A stretch of DNA of 6,002 bases from Paraprevotella sp. (GTDB lineage: Bacteria; Bacteroidota; Bacteroidia; Bacteroidales; Bacteroidaceae). A model generated the notes under the pieces. The model was not told the origin of the DNA. It saw only the letters and a program-made list of their open reading frames with translations, and ran no database searches. The stretch is from the NCBI GenBank assembly GCA_021205005.1, contig JAJPYK010000112.1:1-6002 (forward strand), written 5' to 3'. Both the position numbers and the translations under genes were made by a program. This document shows, piece by piece, positions 1 through 6,002 of the stretch; positions within the stretch are counted from its first letter, which is position 1; every line of letters starts with the position of its first letter.

Positions 1-46
1 ATTATTACTTTTTCAAAGTGCTTTTTGAATTATGACACACCCTCAT
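1..46. other. Noncoding region downstream of nifJ, possible insertion-sequence end
   Basis: No gene is supported here. A weak A/T stem pairs TTCAAA (12-17) with TTTGAA (24-29) around a six-base loop. Read on the nifJ strand it is not followed by a T-run, so it is a poor terminator. GACACACCCTC at 34-44 resembles the outer terminal sequence I recall from some Bacteroidetes insertion sequences, which would place an element extending off the left edge. No transposase or second terminus is visible, so this is only a suggestion. Confidence 0.22.
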
Positions 47-76
47 TTTTTTATTCAGGTCGATGGAACCGGGCGA

Positions 77-3000
77 TTACTCGCTCCAGTCCATTTTCGA
101 CATACGTACATAGCTCTGGTAACGCTTCTTGGCCATATCCTCACTGGCGTTGAACAGGTCGGCTGCCTCGGCAGGATATTGTTTCATGACGGAAGCGAAA
201 CGAACCTCTCCTTTCAGATAGTCCTGGAAGCCCTCCCAGTTCGGTGCCTTGGAATCGAGCGAGAACGGATTCTTGCCTTCAGCTTCCAATGACGGGTTAA
301 AACGCCACAAGTGCCAGTAACCGCATTTTACGGCTGCATCTTCCTCTGCCTGCGATTTACCCATACCTTTCTTCAAACCGTGGTTGATACACGGAGAATA
401 AGCTATGATCAGGGACGGACCCGGGTAAGCTTCTGCCTCGCGGATAGCTTTCAGACATTGTGCCTGATCGGCTCCCATGGCGATCTGTGCCACATATACA
501 TAGCCGTAGCTCGTGGCAATCAGGCCCAAGTCTTTCTTGCGCACACGCTTGCCGGAAGCGGCGAATTTGGCGATAGCACCCAACGGAGTAGCCTTGGAAG
601 ACTGGCCGCCGGTGTTGGAATATACTTCCGTATCCAAAACAAGGATGTTCACGTCTTCACCGGAAGCGATCACATGGTCGAGACCTCCGTAGCCTATATC
701 GTAAGAAGCGCCGTCGCCTCCGATAATCCACTGGCTGCGTTTTACCAGATAGTGGGAAAGTTCAGACAGTTTGACGCAGGCCGGACAACCGGCAGCCTTA
801 CCGGCTTCGATCATCGGGAGCAGTTTCTCTGCAGCAGCCTTGCTGGCGTCGGCATCGTGCATGCCGTCGAGCCATTCCTGAGCAGCAGCCTTGAACTCGT
901 CGGGCGTATGATCGGTGGTGAGGGATTCTTTCAACAACGCTTCGATACGTGCACGCATCTTCTTGTTGGCCAAAGCCATACCGAGACCGAACTCGCAGAA
1001 GTCCTCGAACAGAGAGTTTGCCCATGCCGGACCCTGACCCTTTGCATTCGTCGTATACGGAGTGGAGGGGATAGAACCGGAATAGATGGAAGAACATCCC
1101 GTGGCGTTAGATACGATTTCGCGGTCGCCGAAGAGCTGTGAAACCAATTTCACATAAGGAGTCTCACCGCATCCGGAGCATGCTCCGGAGAATTCAAACA
1201 ACGGCTGTGCAAACTGTGAGTTCTTCACGTTGCTCTTGATGTCCACCAAGTTCTGTTTGCTCTTGACGTTCTTTGCGCAATAGTTCCAATTGTCGGCCTC
1301 GCCGAGTTCTTGTTCCAGCGGAGTCATGGTCAGGGCCTTGCCCAATTTCGGATTACCCGGACAAACGTCAGCACAGTTGCCGCAACCCAAGCAATCCAAT
1401 ACGCTCACCTGAATGCGGAAGTTCATGCCTTTCATAGCGGCAGGAGCCTTCATCTCGATGGCAGGTGCGTGGAAACCTTTGATCTCTTCGGCGTCGAGTA
1501 CGAACGGACGTACGGCAGCGTGAGGACAAACGTAAGCACACTTGTTACATTGGATACAGTTGTCGGGGTTCCAGCTCGGAACGAATGTAGCCACACCGCG
1601 TTTCTCATAGGCGGCAGTACCTTGCGGCCATGTACCGTCTTCGATACCTTTGAATGCGGATACTTTCAGCAAATCGCCGTCTTGCGCATTGATCGGACGA
1701 ACAATCTCGTTGATGAAAGCCGGATCGTCATTCTCCTTGGCCGGGTCGGCTGCAAGCGAAGCCCATGCGGGATCGACGGTCAGTTCCTTATATTCACAGC
1801 CGCGGTCTACGGCTGCATAGTTTTTGTCGACCACATCCTGTCCTTTCTTTCCGTAAGACTTCACGATGAATTTATTCATCTGTTCTACGGCCAGTTCTAC
1901 GGGGATTACGCCTGTGATACGGAAGAACGCCGACTGAAGGATGGTGTTGGTACGGTTGCCCAAACCGATTTCCTGAGCGATCTGCGTAGCGTTGATATAG
2001 TAAACCTTGATGTTGTTCTTGGCAAAGTAAGCCTTCACTCTGTTCGGCAGGTTCTTGGCCAGTTCTTCGCCTTCCCAGATGGTGTTCAGCAAGAACGTAC
2101 CGTTCTTCTTCAAACCGCGGGTCACATCGTACATGTGCAGGTAAGCCTGTACGTGGCAAGCCACGAAATTCGGCGTGTTGACCAAGTAGGTAGAACGGAT
2201 GGGAGTGTCGCCGAAACGCAAGTGCGAGCCGGTGAAACCGCCCGATTTCTTGGAGTCGTAAGAGAAATAAGCCTGACAATGCTTATTGGTGTTGTCTCCG
2301 ATGATTTTCACTGAGTTCTTGTTTGCGCCGACCGTACCGTCTGCACCCAAACCGTAGAACTTGGCTTCGAACATGCCTTCTCCGCCCATGGGCACTTCTT
2401 CTTTCTGCGGCAGCGAAGTGAACGTCACATCGTCCACGATGCCCAGTGTGAATTGATTTTTCGGTTCCGGCAAGGCCAGGTTTTCGTACACGGCCAGGAT
2501 CTGCGCCGGAGTTGTGTCGTTAGAACCCAGACCGTAGCGTCCGCCTACGATGATCGGGGCATTTTCCTTTCCGTAGAAACAGTCTTTCACATCGAGATAC
2601 AACGGTTCGCCGTTTGCGCCCGGTTCTTTCGTGCGGTCCAATACGGCTATACGTTTGGCGGTAGCCGGTACGGCTGCCAGCAAATGTTTGGCCGAGAACG
2701 GACGGAACAGATGTACGGATACAAGACCCACCTTCTCGCCGGCAGCGGCCAGATAGTCTATCGTTTCGCGGATTGCCTCCGTGACGGAACCCATGGCAAT
2801 GATTACGCGCTCGGCGTCCTCTGCGCCGTAGTAAGAGAACAATCCGTATTTACGTCCCGTAATTTCGGAAATCTTGTTCATGTATTCTTCTACGATGGCA
2901 GGTACTGCCTCATAGTAACTGTTGGAAGATTCGCGATGAGTGAAGAACGTGTCGGGGTTCTCGGCCATACCGCGTGCCACCGGATGTTCGGGTGAAAGGG

Positions 3001-3625
3001 CGCGGTCGCGGAATTCTTTCAATGCTTTCTGGTCGATCAGCGGAACGAGGTCGTCGTTCTCCAGCATTTCGATTTTCTGGATCTCATGAGACGTACGGAA
3101 TCCGTCGAAGAAGTTCAGGAACGGTACGCGGCTCTTGATGGTAGACAAGTGAGCCACACCGGCCAAGTCCATGACTTCCTGTACAGAACCTTCGCACAAC
3201 ATGGCGAATCCGGTCTGGCGGCAAGACATGACGTCCTGGTGATCGCCGAAGATACACAACGAATGAGAGGCCAGCGTACGGGCCGATACATGGAATACGC
3301 AGGGCAATAATTCGCTGGCGATTTTATACATATTCGGTATCATCAGCAACAAGCCTTGCGAAGCGGTGTAAGTCGTGGTAAACGCACCGGCCTGCAACGA
3401 GCCGTGAACGGCACCGGCGGCGCCGCCTTCCGACTGCATTTCCTCTACCAATACCGTTTCGCCGAAGATATTCTTACGGCCTTGTGCTGCCCATTCGTCC
3501 ACGTATTCTGCCATCGTCGACGACGGGGTGATGGGATAGATTGCAGCTACTTCCGAGAACATATACGAGATATGCGCTGCAGCCTGGTTGCCATCACATG
3601 TGATAAACTTTTTTTCTTTTGCCAT
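77..3625 (-). CDS. nifJ: Pyruvate:ferredoxin (flavodoxin) oxidoreductase, single-chain form
   Basis: This cytoplasmic enzyme oxidises pyruvate with CoA to acetyl-CoA and CO2 and passes two electrons to ferredoxin or flavodoxin, a central step of anaerobic fermentation. The 1182 residues match the usual length of the homodimeric single-chain family. Domains in order: N-terminal pyruvate/TPP half (about 1-250) with YPITPSS at 30-36, Glu66 and Arg116 at the expected active-site places; the transketolase C-terminal-like domain (about 260-410); the gamma-type domain (about 420-640); a two-[4Fe-4S] ferredoxin domain with Cys690/693/696/700 and Cys745/748/751/755; and the TPP-binding half with GDG at 970-972 and DTEVYSN at 998-1004. 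The proximal third cluster is supplied by Cys816, Cys819, Cys844 and Cys1079. All expected ligands are present, so the enzyme looks functional. The ATG at 3625 starts the conserved MAKEKKFITCDGN N-terminus. The upstream bases are AT-rich without a Shine-Dalgarno, as is usual in Bacteroidetes. The ATPase gene ends 53 bases upstream on the same strand. Confidence 0.98.
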   Translation of the reverse strand: MAKEKKFITCDGNQAAAHISYMFSEVAAIYPITPSSTMAEYVDEWAAQGRKNIFGETVLVEEMQSEGGAAGAVHGSLQAGAFTTTYTASQGLLLMIPNMYKIASELLPCVFHVSARTLASHSLCIFGDHQDVMSCRQTGFAMLCEGSVQEVMDLAGVAHLSTIKSRVPFLNFFDGFRTSHEIQKIEMLENDDLVPLIDQKALKEFRDRALSPEHPVARGMAENPDTFFTHRESSNSYYEAVPAIVEEYMNKISEITGRKYGLFSYYGAEDAERVIIAMGSVTEAIRETIDYLAAAGEKVGLVSVHLFRPFSAKHLLAAVPATAKRIAVLDRTKEPGANGEPLYLDVKDCFYGKENAPIIVGGRYGLGSNDTTPAQILAVYENLALPEPKNQFTLGIVDDVTFTSLPQKEEVPMGGEGMFEAKFYGLGADGTVGANKNSVKIIGDNTNKHCQAYFSYDSKKSGGFTGSHLRFGDTPIRSTYLVNTPNFVACHVQAYLHMYDVTRGLKKNGTFLLNTIWEGEELAKNLPNRVKAYFAKNNIKVYYINATQIAQEIGLGNRTNTILQSAFFRITGVIPVELAVEQMNKFIVKSYGKKGQDVVDKNYAAVDRGCEYKELTVDPAWASLAADPAKENDDPAFINEIVRPINAQDGDLLKVSAFKGIEDGTWPQGTAAYEKRGVATFVPSWNPDNCIQCNKCAYVCPHAAVRPFVLDAEEIKGFHAPAIEMKAPAAMKGMNFRIQVSVLDCLGCGNCADVCPGNPKLGKALTMTPLEQELGEADNWNYCAKNVKSKQNLVDIKSNVKNSQFAQPLFEFSGACSGCGETPYVKLVSQLFGDREIVSNATGCSSIYSGSIPSTPYTTNAKGQGPAWANSLFEDFCEFGLGMALANKKMRARIEALLKESLTTDHTPDEFKAAAQEWLDGMHDADASKAAAEKLLPMIEAGKAAGCPACVKLSELSHYLVKRSQWIIGGDGASYDIGYGGLDHVIASGEDVNILVLDTEVYSNTGGQSSKATPLGAIAKFAASGKRVRKKDLGLIATSYGYVYVAQIAMGADQAQCLKAIREAEAYPGPSLIIAYSPCINHGLKKGMGKSQAEEDAAVKCGYWHLWRFNPSLEAEGKNPFSLDSKAPNWEGFQDYLKGEVRFASVMKQYPAEAADLFNASEDMAKKRYQSYVRMSKMDWSE

Positions 3626-3678
3626 AATAAATAATTGATATTACGAGATTAAACTACAATTTCTTTTTTCTCCTTATC

Positions 3679-4857
3679 CTAATAGAGGAAGCCGAATAAC
3701 CAGATGGGTATTTCGTTTCCCTGCCCGATCTCTATGCGGTTGCGGGCATATATCGTTTCAGCGTTTCGTTTCCGCTCCTCTTCGGGGCAGATTTTGAATT
3801 TCAGGCGTTCGTCTACCAGAAATGACGCGCCTTTTTCTCCTTTGTTCACTTTGTGGTCTTTCCACATCGTGTTTTGGAAGAACGTTTCCAGTATATCCTG
3901 TTCGTCCAGCCGGCACGGATAGATCACGTACATCAGGTTACTGTTGTGCATCATGATCTTGGCCGGTTTTTTTGGGAATGTTTTCCCCAAGGGGTAGATC
4001 ATGTTGATCAGCCGTGCATCGGCTAAATATTTGATATAGTTCATCACCGTGGCGCGTGAGGTATGAATCTCTTCCGCGAGCTGACTCACGTTGGGAGTGG
4101 TCGGGCTGTCTATCGCGAGCAAATATAGCAATTTTTTTATTTTTGCCAAATATTTCAGCTCGATTTGTTTGATCAGCAAGATGTCCACTTCGAGCATCAT
4201 GTTCATGGTCTTGAGCAGATTTTCCGAGAAATTCCGCTTTTCCATGAAGAAGGGATAAAATCCGTGGTGCAGGTAATCCTGAAAATATTTCAGCGGGTTG
4301 GCTTCCTTACAGATCTGCCGGGCGATCGGCTCATGTCCTTCCAAAATCTCGTCGAGCGTGTAGGAGGGGAAGCGGCAGCCCGTCTGCAGATTCAGAAATG
4401 CCCGGAACGAGAATCCCCGCAGGTTATACGATTTCACGATGCCGTTCAGTTCGGGGTTTTCCGTTTTGAGCCGCATGACGGACGAACCGGTGAACACGAT
4501 TTTCAGTCCGGGCAGGGTGTCGTAGCATTTGCGCAGGTCGGCACTCCAATCGGGTTGTTTGAACACCTGGTCGATCAGGAGCACTTCTCCGCCCGTAGCG
4601 TGGAATTCCGCTGCGAATTCGGCTATGCCCTTGCCCTGAAAATAGAAGTTATTCATGTTGATGTAGAGGCATTTCCGGTCTTCTACGCAGAAATGCTCCT
4701 TGGCATATTGCAGCAGGAATGTGGTTTTTCCCACGCCTCGCGTACCTTTGATGCCGATCAGACGGTTGTTCCAATCTATCTCGTCCATAAGGGCGCGACG
4801 GACAGGAGCATTCGTATGTTCCACCAAATACGCGTGTGTGCTGAAAAAAGACTCCAT
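3679..4857 (-). CDS. P-loop ATPase of the AAA_14/DUF4143 type, function unknown
   Basis: A 392-residue predicted cytoplasmic ATPase. The Walker A motif GTRGVGKT lies at 38-45. Walker B is VLLIDQ at 92-97, followed by a segment resembling the family's KxPxW (KQPDW, 100-104), and TGSS at 123-126 sits at the sensor-like strand. A winged-helix-like segment follows at about 255-290 (SQLAEEIHTSRATVMNYIKYL). The C-terminal region (about 337-392) resembles the restriction-endonuclease-like tail of this family and ends in IPIWLFGFLY, so the protein looks full length. An in-frame start at 4923 would add 22 residues, but I chose the ATG at 4857: the upstream start lies outside a good promoter (4880-4910), and the extra residues (MQTLLCNFVVLHY...) do not look like part of the family. 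Odd points: Gln97 replaces the Walker B Glu, and the tail reads FKICPEE where I recall an EVGGK-like motif in relatives. The family is common and often multicopy in Bacteroidetes; its role is not established. Confidence 0.88.
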   Translation of the reverse strand: MESFFSTHAYLVEHTNAPVRRALMDEIDWNNRLIGIKGTRGVGKTTFLLQYAKEHFCVEDRKCLYINMNNFYFQGKGIAEFAAEFHATGGEVLLIDQVFKQPDWSADLRKCYDTLPGLKIVFTGSSVMRLKTENPELNGIVKSYNLRGFSFRAFLNLQTGCRFPSYTLDEILEGHEPIARQICKEANPLKYFQDYLHHGFYPFFMEKRNFSENLLKTMNMMLEVDILLIKQIELKYLAKIKKLLYLLAIDSPTTPNVSQLAEEIHTSRATVMNYIKYLADARLINMIYPLGKTFPKKPAKIMMHNSNLMYVIYPCRLDEQDILETFFQNTMWKDHKVNKGEKGASFLVDERLKFKICPEEERKRNAETIYARNRIEIGQGNEIPIWLFGFLY

Positions 4858-4877
4858 ACCCTTTGCTTTATACGTCC

Positions 4878-4924
4878 TGCAAAGATAGTGCAAAACCACA
4901 AAATTGCAAAGTAGAGTTTGCAAA
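4878..4924. repeat. Four TGCAAA copies in the divergent promoter region
   Basis: TGCAAA occurs at 4878-4883, 4889-4894, 4905-4910 and 4919-4924, with start-to-start distances of 11, 16 and 14 bases. Read on the minus strand the repeat is TTTGCA. The first copy overlaps the -7 box and the third overlaps the -33 box of the minus-strand promoter. The fourth overlaps the last two bases of the plus-strand -33 TTTG. This could be a regulator-binding cluster or simply a by-product of TTTG-rich promoter elements. Confidence 0.4.
4880..4910 (-). promoter_or_regulatory. Bacteroidetes-type promoter for the ATPase gene
   Basis: Read on the minus strand, TTTG (4910-4907) is followed by a 19-base spacer and then TATCTTTG (4887-4880). 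This is an exact match to the Bacteroides consensus of a -33 TTTG and a -7 TAnnTTTG with about 19 bases between. Transcription would begin a few bases downstream, near 4871-4876, giving a leader of about 14-19 bases before the ATG at 4857. That supports the shorter ATPase start. The assignment is from consensus matching only. Confidence 0.72.
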
Positions 4925-4946
4925 ATATTTTCTTTTTATATTTTTG
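4917..4946 (+). promoter_or_regulatory. Bacteroidetes-type promoter for the ATP-grasp-like gene
   Basis: On the plus strand, TTTG (4917-4920) is followed by an 18-base AT-rich spacer and TATTTTTG (4939-4946), matching TTTG / TAnnTTTG. The -7 box ends only four bases before the ATG at 4951, so the predicted transcript would be leaderless or nearly so. The -33 boxes of this promoter and the opposing one are six bases apart, so the two polymerases would compete or be controlled together. Confidence 0.6.
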
Positions 4947-4950
4947 TACC

Positions 4951-5949
4951 ATGACTTTACATGTATTCAATCCCGAAAATGATTTGGCTTTGGCTTGTTT
5001 CGACCCTCATTTCATCCCTCCGCGTTCGGCTCGTGACCTGTCGGCCGATTTGTCGGCCTTGCCGGCCTGGTGGGCTTGTCAGGGCGATGCCGTATGGGTC
5101 TCTTCGGTAGATGATGCCAGGCGCTGGGCCGCGTGTACCGGAGGACTGTGTCCCCCGGTGGAGTGGGTGGATGGGCATTGTCTTCCGGAATGTTCGGCGG
5201 TGGAGCCTTGGGGATGGAGCCCTCTGTTGGTGGAACGGTTGCGTAGGGGAGGTCTTTCTCCTGAGCTTTTGCCCGGCGGAGAGACGTTGCGCCGCTACCG
5301 TGAGGCCTCCGGCCGGCGTCATGCCGTGGAGCTTCTGTCTTTCTTGCGTGGAAGCGGTTCTTGGCTCGGACGTCGGTGGGGCGATCGTCTTTGCGGCGAA
5401 GCGTTTTATTGTACTTCGTCCGATGAAGTGATTCGCGAGATGGCCGGAAGACCGGCCGTTTTGCTGAAAGCGCCTTGGTCGGGCAGCGGGAAAGGATTGC
5501 GTTTGGCCGCAGCAGGATATGTGCCTCAGGTTTCTGGCTGGTGCGACCGCGTGCTGCGCGAGCAGGGCGGTGTGGTGGTGGAACCTATATATAATAAGGT
5601 ATGGGATTTTGCCTGTGAATTTCGGGCCGACGGGAAGGGGCATGTCTGTCCCGAAGGATTATCCGTGTTTCTTACGAATCGGTTGGGAGCCTATGCCGGC
5701 AGTTGGGGGGCTTCGGAGCCGGTCAAGGCGCAATGGCTGGCCGCATATATTCCTCCGGATCTGGTGCTGGTCCTGGGGAACGAACTGGGGCGGGCTCTGG
5801 CCGTTCGTTTTCCGGATTATAGGGGACCGTTGGGCGTCGATATGATGCTTTGCCGTATGCCGGGGCGCGAAGATTTGTGTTTGCATCCTTGTGTAGAGGT
5901 GAATCTGCGCCGTACGATGGGGGGGGGTGGCCATGAAGATGGCGCGTAA
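4951..5949 (+). CDS. Uncharacterised ATP-grasp-like protein, C-terminus frameshifted
   Basis: A 332-residue frame resembling a conserved but uncharacterised Bacteroidales family that begins LHxFNPExDLAL. The features fit an ATP-grasp ligase or kinase fold. VLLKAP (170-175) carries a probable nucleotide-binding Lys173. A glycine-rich loop SGSGKG lies at 177-182. EPIYNKVWDF (211-220) leads into the later part of the fold, GPLGVDMM holds Asp297, and HPCVEVNLRR holds Glu316 and Asn318, the usual metal-binding Asp/Glu/Asn set. The substrate is unknown. The ATG at 4951 is chosen because the conserved FNPENDLAL begins at residue 6; a TTG at 4918 would lie inside the promoter. After TMG (322-324) the frame runs through nine G residues into a non-family tail, GGGHEDGA, and stops. 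The matching C-terminus continues in another frame, so the protein as read is probably truncated, although the ATP-grasp core residues precede the break. Confidence 0.8.
   Translation: MTLHVFNPENDLALACFDPHFIPPRSARDLSADLSALPAWWACQGDAVWVSSVDDARRWAACTGGLCPPVEWVDGHCLPECSAVEPWGWSPLLVERLRRGGLSPELLPGGETLRRYREASGRRHAVELLSFLRGSGSWLGRRWGDRLCGEAFYCTSSDEVIREMAGRPAVLLKAPWSGSGKGLRLAAAGYVPQVSGWCDRVLREQGGVVVEPIYNKVWDFACEFRADGKGHVCPEGLSVFLTNRLGAYAGSWGASEPVKAQWLAAYIPPDLVLVLGNELGRALAVRFPDYRGPLGVDMMLCRMPGREDLCLHPCVEVNLRRTMGGGGHEDGA
5919..5927 (+). repeat. Nine-G homopolymer tract at the frameshift point
   Basis: Nine consecutive G residues begin with the last base of the ATG codon for Met323. With eight G residues the upstream frame would read TMGGVAMKMARKL and continue to the window edge. 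With nine it stops at 5949. The tract is the obvious site of the indel, slippage or sequencing error. Confidence 0.9.
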
Positions 5950-6002
5950 ATTGGCACAGGGTAAGGAGGCGCGGTTTGCCGTGGCCATTTTTATAACACC
6001 GG
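5930..6002 (+). pseudogene. Out-of-frame C-terminal continuation of the ATP-grasp-like gene
   Basis: From 5930 the frame offset by +1 from the upstream gene is open to the right edge and reads AMKMARKLAQGKEAR, then FAVAIFITP. In related proteins, as I recall them, the NLRRTMG motif is followed by HVA and a helix of this kind, so this segment appears to be the original C-terminal part. It overlaps the last codons of the frame that stops at 5949 and is cut by the window end, so its true stop is not visible. Whether it is lost or still made by slippage cannot be told here. Confidence 0.6.

Noticed and set aside
12..29. Stem-loop TTCAAA / TTTGAA as a nifJ terminator
   Set aside because: The stem is short and A/T-rich and has no T-run on the nifJ strand, so it does not meet the usual intrinsic terminator pattern.
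311..1141. 276-codon open frame on the plus strand opposite nifJ
   Set aside because: It lies wholly antisense to the conserved TPP-binding half of nifJ, its translation resembles no family, and codon-biased long genes often leave open antisense frames.
1310..2314. 334-codon open frame on the plus strand opposite nifJ
   Set aside because: It is antisense to the ferredoxin and gamma-type domains of nifJ. No recognisable motif, promoter or ribosome-binding site was seen.
4165..4914. 249-codon open frame on the plus strand opposite the ATPase gene
   Set aside because: The opposite strand has clear Walker motifs and a family-typical C-terminus; the plus-strand translation has none and ends inside the divergent promoter region.
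4858..4923. N-terminal extension of the ATPase from an in-frame start at 4923
   Set aside because: It would start upstream of the best promoter for this gene and adds residues that do not resemble the family; the ATG at 4857 fits promoter and family start.
5041..5058. Inverted repeat GGCCGA / TCGGCC within the ATP-grasp-like gene
   Set aside because: It is short, lies inside coding sequence made of repeated Ser-Ala-Asp-Leu codons, and has no T-run or regulatory context.
4957..5643. 228-codon open frame on the minus strand opposite the ATP-grasp-like gene
   Set aside because: The translation is low-information and Arg/Pro/Thr-rich with no family resemblance, while the plus strand carries ordered ATP-grasp-like motifs.

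Overview
The window holds three protein genes in a layout typical of a strict anaerobe of the order Bacteroidales. Three things point there. The large gene product closely resembles Bacteroides-type pyruvate:ferredoxin oxidoreductase. The intergenic region carries Bacteroidetes-style promoters (TTTG, a spacer of about 19 bases, then TAnnTTTG). No gene start has a strong Shine-Dalgarno sequence. I cannot name the genus or species from this stretch.

Layout from left to right. Positions 1-76 are noncoding, lie downstream of nifJ, and may include the outer end of an insertion sequence that continues off the left edge. Positions 77-3625 (minus) are a complete nifJ of 1182 codons. It converts pyruvate and CoA to acetyl-CoA, CO2 and reduced ferredoxin. 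Positions 3679-4857 (minus) encode a complete 392-residue P-loop ATPase of the AAA_14/DUF4143 type, function unknown, with an unusual Walker B (Asp-Gln instead of Asp-Glu). Positions 4858-4950 are a compact divergent promoter region with two good back-to-back promoters. Positions 4951-5949 (plus) encode an uncharacterised ATP-grasp-like protein.

The ATP-grasp-like frame is broken near its end by a run of nine G residues. Removing one G would join it to an open frame that runs off the right edge and reads like the natural C-terminus. This is either a sequencing or assembly error, a real pseudogenising indel, or slippage at a G tract.

The ATPase and nifJ share a strand with a 53-base gap, and no clear promoter was seen in the gap, so cotranscription is possible. 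No functional link between central pyruvate metabolism and the other two genes is evident. I saw no RNA genes, CRISPR array or complete mobile element. The most notable points are the G-tract frameshift, the near-leaderless start of the ATP-grasp gene in a divergent promoter containing four TGCAAA copies, and the Walker B substitution.
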